DNA from: Xestospongia muta
Taxonomy: Eukaryota > Porifera > Demospongiae > Haplosclerida > Petrosiidae
DNA: 64,000 bases
NCBI GenBank assembly: GCA_963693285.1
Contig: OY848917.1
Span: 5,838,118 to 5,902,117 of the forward strand
Direction: 5' to 3'
In this document: piece after piece, positions 62,244 to 64,000 of the stretch
Layout of the letters: each line of letters opens with the position of its first letter
Numbering within the stretch: position 1 is the stretch's first letter
Made by a program: the position numbers and the translations under genes
The notes under the pieces: generated by a model
Told to the model about the DNA's origin: nothing
What the model saw: only the letters and a program-made list of their open reading frames with translations
Databases searched by the model: none

Positions 62244-63955
62244 ATGTCCTTAAAGTGAGTTAAAAGATTTTATTTATGAATAATTTCTCAAAAATAATAG
62301 GGAAAATGATATTGAATGCCTACGTTACCTGAAAAAAAGATGCAGGTGCATTGGTATTTGTAACTGAAACAACACTATAAATATTATATAATATAAAATT
62401 GCAGAGCAATTGAAGATGAGAGAGAGACGGCCGTAAATCGAGCTCGTGAAAGAGAAGAGTTAGTTATATATGTCATGAGTCAATTGTTTTAATTAATTAA
62501 CACAGACAGAACATCCATTTAAAAGCTGAAACTGATACACAACAAAGGTTAGGAAAAAGTATATAATTGGCATATGTACACATGTTCTTATAAAACAGAT
62601 TGTATGAGGAATTATTGACTAATAAGGCAAAACTCCAGGAAAGGTATAACATAATTTAGATAAAGTAGATAAAGTATTAACATTGTGATTTAATACAACC
62701 ATACAGGTTACGTGAAGACTCATCTTTAGGGAGTAGGCCAGTGACACAACTAATCGAAAGGAGGTCCGCTATCTTATCATTGGATCAAAAAAAGACAAAA
62801 AAGATAAAAGTAAATATTTATGGAAATCTATTAGTCTCAAGATGAATATATATTTATAGAAAGTCTATAATGCAGTGATTGAAGCACTTGTGTCAATGGC
62901 TGATAAGCGTCTTCGTATGATTACTGATGCCAGTAATCAAGAGCTTATCACAAGTCCAGAAGACCATAAGAAAGAACAGTACAAAATCTATGGTCTTCTT
63001 CTTAGTGCATGTAGATTTAGAAAAAGATCATCATCTGATGGTGTAAACCAACAAACATCACAACAGGTTAGCTGATGCCAATGAATGTCATTCTACACTA
63101 TAATATGTTTTTACAATCAAAGGTATTGATTGCTGTAGCTAAAAACCATGCAATACTTCATGATAATGAGCCTCTCTTAAAAAGTAACATGGAAAAAGCA
63201 GTTGCTTTAACTCATTCAATGCTAACACGTTTACCACCCTTGTTAGTTTGTAAGACACTTTTATATCACGAGGACTATTATGATACAAATCGATTGACCT
63301 GGGATGAAACTAAAAAGACAACCACCTGTACGTTCCTCTGCTATCGTCCTGTTGTCTTCTTTGGTAATACAAAACATGTCGCTGTTAAAGGATTACTGGG
63401 AAATACTGAGGAAGAAATAAAAGATGATGTGCTACCTCTAGAGAGCTGTGAATTGGAAGCAAAAACATCACTTTTTCAAGACAAATCTCAACCACTTAAA
63501 GTAAGTATTTCTTTATCAGTTATTTAAAAACATTTTGTATATCACAAAAATGCATGCATAATTCTTTTATTACACTCATTACAATTTGCACAAATTTCTA
63601 TATAGGAAAAGCTTAAACTGGCTTCTTCTTTAGCAACAGACTCTATTATTTCTAACTCAGATTTCCAAGCACCAACAGGCCCAATAACTAATCAAGGTAC
63701 TATAGCTATTCTATATAGCAGCTTGTATTTATGGAGCATTACAGAGAGACCTCGTATTAGTGTCTATGCAACAAAAGGTGTAGATAAACCATCAAAAAAC
63801 CCTTCTTCAACAATCAAGAAGAGAAGTAAGTTTGAACTCTGGTTGACCGATCCAATTCAACAAACACATTCTTGTAGAACAACTTTTTGAACAACCAGCA
63901 TGCAGAGCAGAGCCAAAACCCTCTACAGCAAATAAAACATTCTCACAGTCTCGCG
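62244..63955 (+). CDS. coiled-coil MIEAP-like protein, runs off the window
   Basis: The start ATGTCCTTAAA (62244-62254) joins in phase to 62301-62345 (ENDIECLRYLKKRC), then 62405-62458, 62506-62547, 62599-62643 and 62707-62809, all charged coiled-coil exons. Then follow 62860-63066 (YKIYGLLLSACRFRKRS) and 63123-63500 (MLTRLPPLLV, DTNRLTWDET, CYRPVVFFG, VAVKGLLGN). Three more exons (63606-63696, 63745-63825, 63878-63955) encode a Pro/Ser-rich tail (QPACRAEPKPSTANK). The last donor is at 63956, so the gene continues beyond the window. At least about 375 residues. The tail resembles the linker exons of the ankyrin gene in style, so another domain may follow. Confidence 0.75.
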
Positions 63956-64000
63956 GTAAATAAGTGCGTTAACATTCCTAATATTCTTACATCCTAGGCC

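Overview
The window looks like nuclear DNA of an early-branching animal, most probably a demosponge such as Amphimedon (inference, not proven). It is AT-rich and its genes are broken into many short exons by small introns. It combines ankyrin/ZU5/Death-domain, SAMHD1-like and expanded HSPA12-like families. No rRNA, tRNA, CRISPR or bacterial operon structure is visible. All gene models come from hand splicing; exon edges can be off by a base or two.

Layout. 1-4.6 kb: noncoding DNA and a decayed 3.0-kb Mutator-like transposon (954-3977) with inverted ends and a 9-bp target duplication. 4.64-9.83 kb (+): a SAMHD1-like protein that has lost the catalytic HD residues and is joined to a coiled coil, a membrane segment and a ZU5-like region. 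12.7-26.6 kb (+): a 1,634-residue protein with about 16 ankyrin repeats, ZU5/UPA-like domains, a proline-rich linker and five tandem Death-like domains; its introns carry foldback elements and microsatellites. 27.5-39.7 kb (-): one relic plus two tandem copies of a two-gene unit encoding coiled-coil proteins related to each other and perhaps to the mitochondria-eating protein (MIEAP/SPATA18) C-terminal domain; a Ty3/gypsy relic lies between the copies. 39.7-53.2 kb (-): a tandem segmental duplication (about 7.3 kb unit) carrying a MIEAP-like gene and an HSPA12-like gene; the left copy has lost the 5' half of its HSPA12 gene. 53.1-64 kb: a frameshifted HSPA12-like gene (-), a MIEAP-like gene (+) sharing its promoter region, an intact HSPA12-like gene (-) convergent with it, 3 kb of noncoding DNA, and a last MIEAP-like gene (+) that runs off the window.

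The main theme is a cluster in which two families, atypical HSP70 (HSPA12-like) and coiled-coil/MIEAP-like proteins, sit side by side and have been duplicated together, next to two genes with innate-immunity-type domains. A shared role in stress or immune response is inference from domain content and linkage only.
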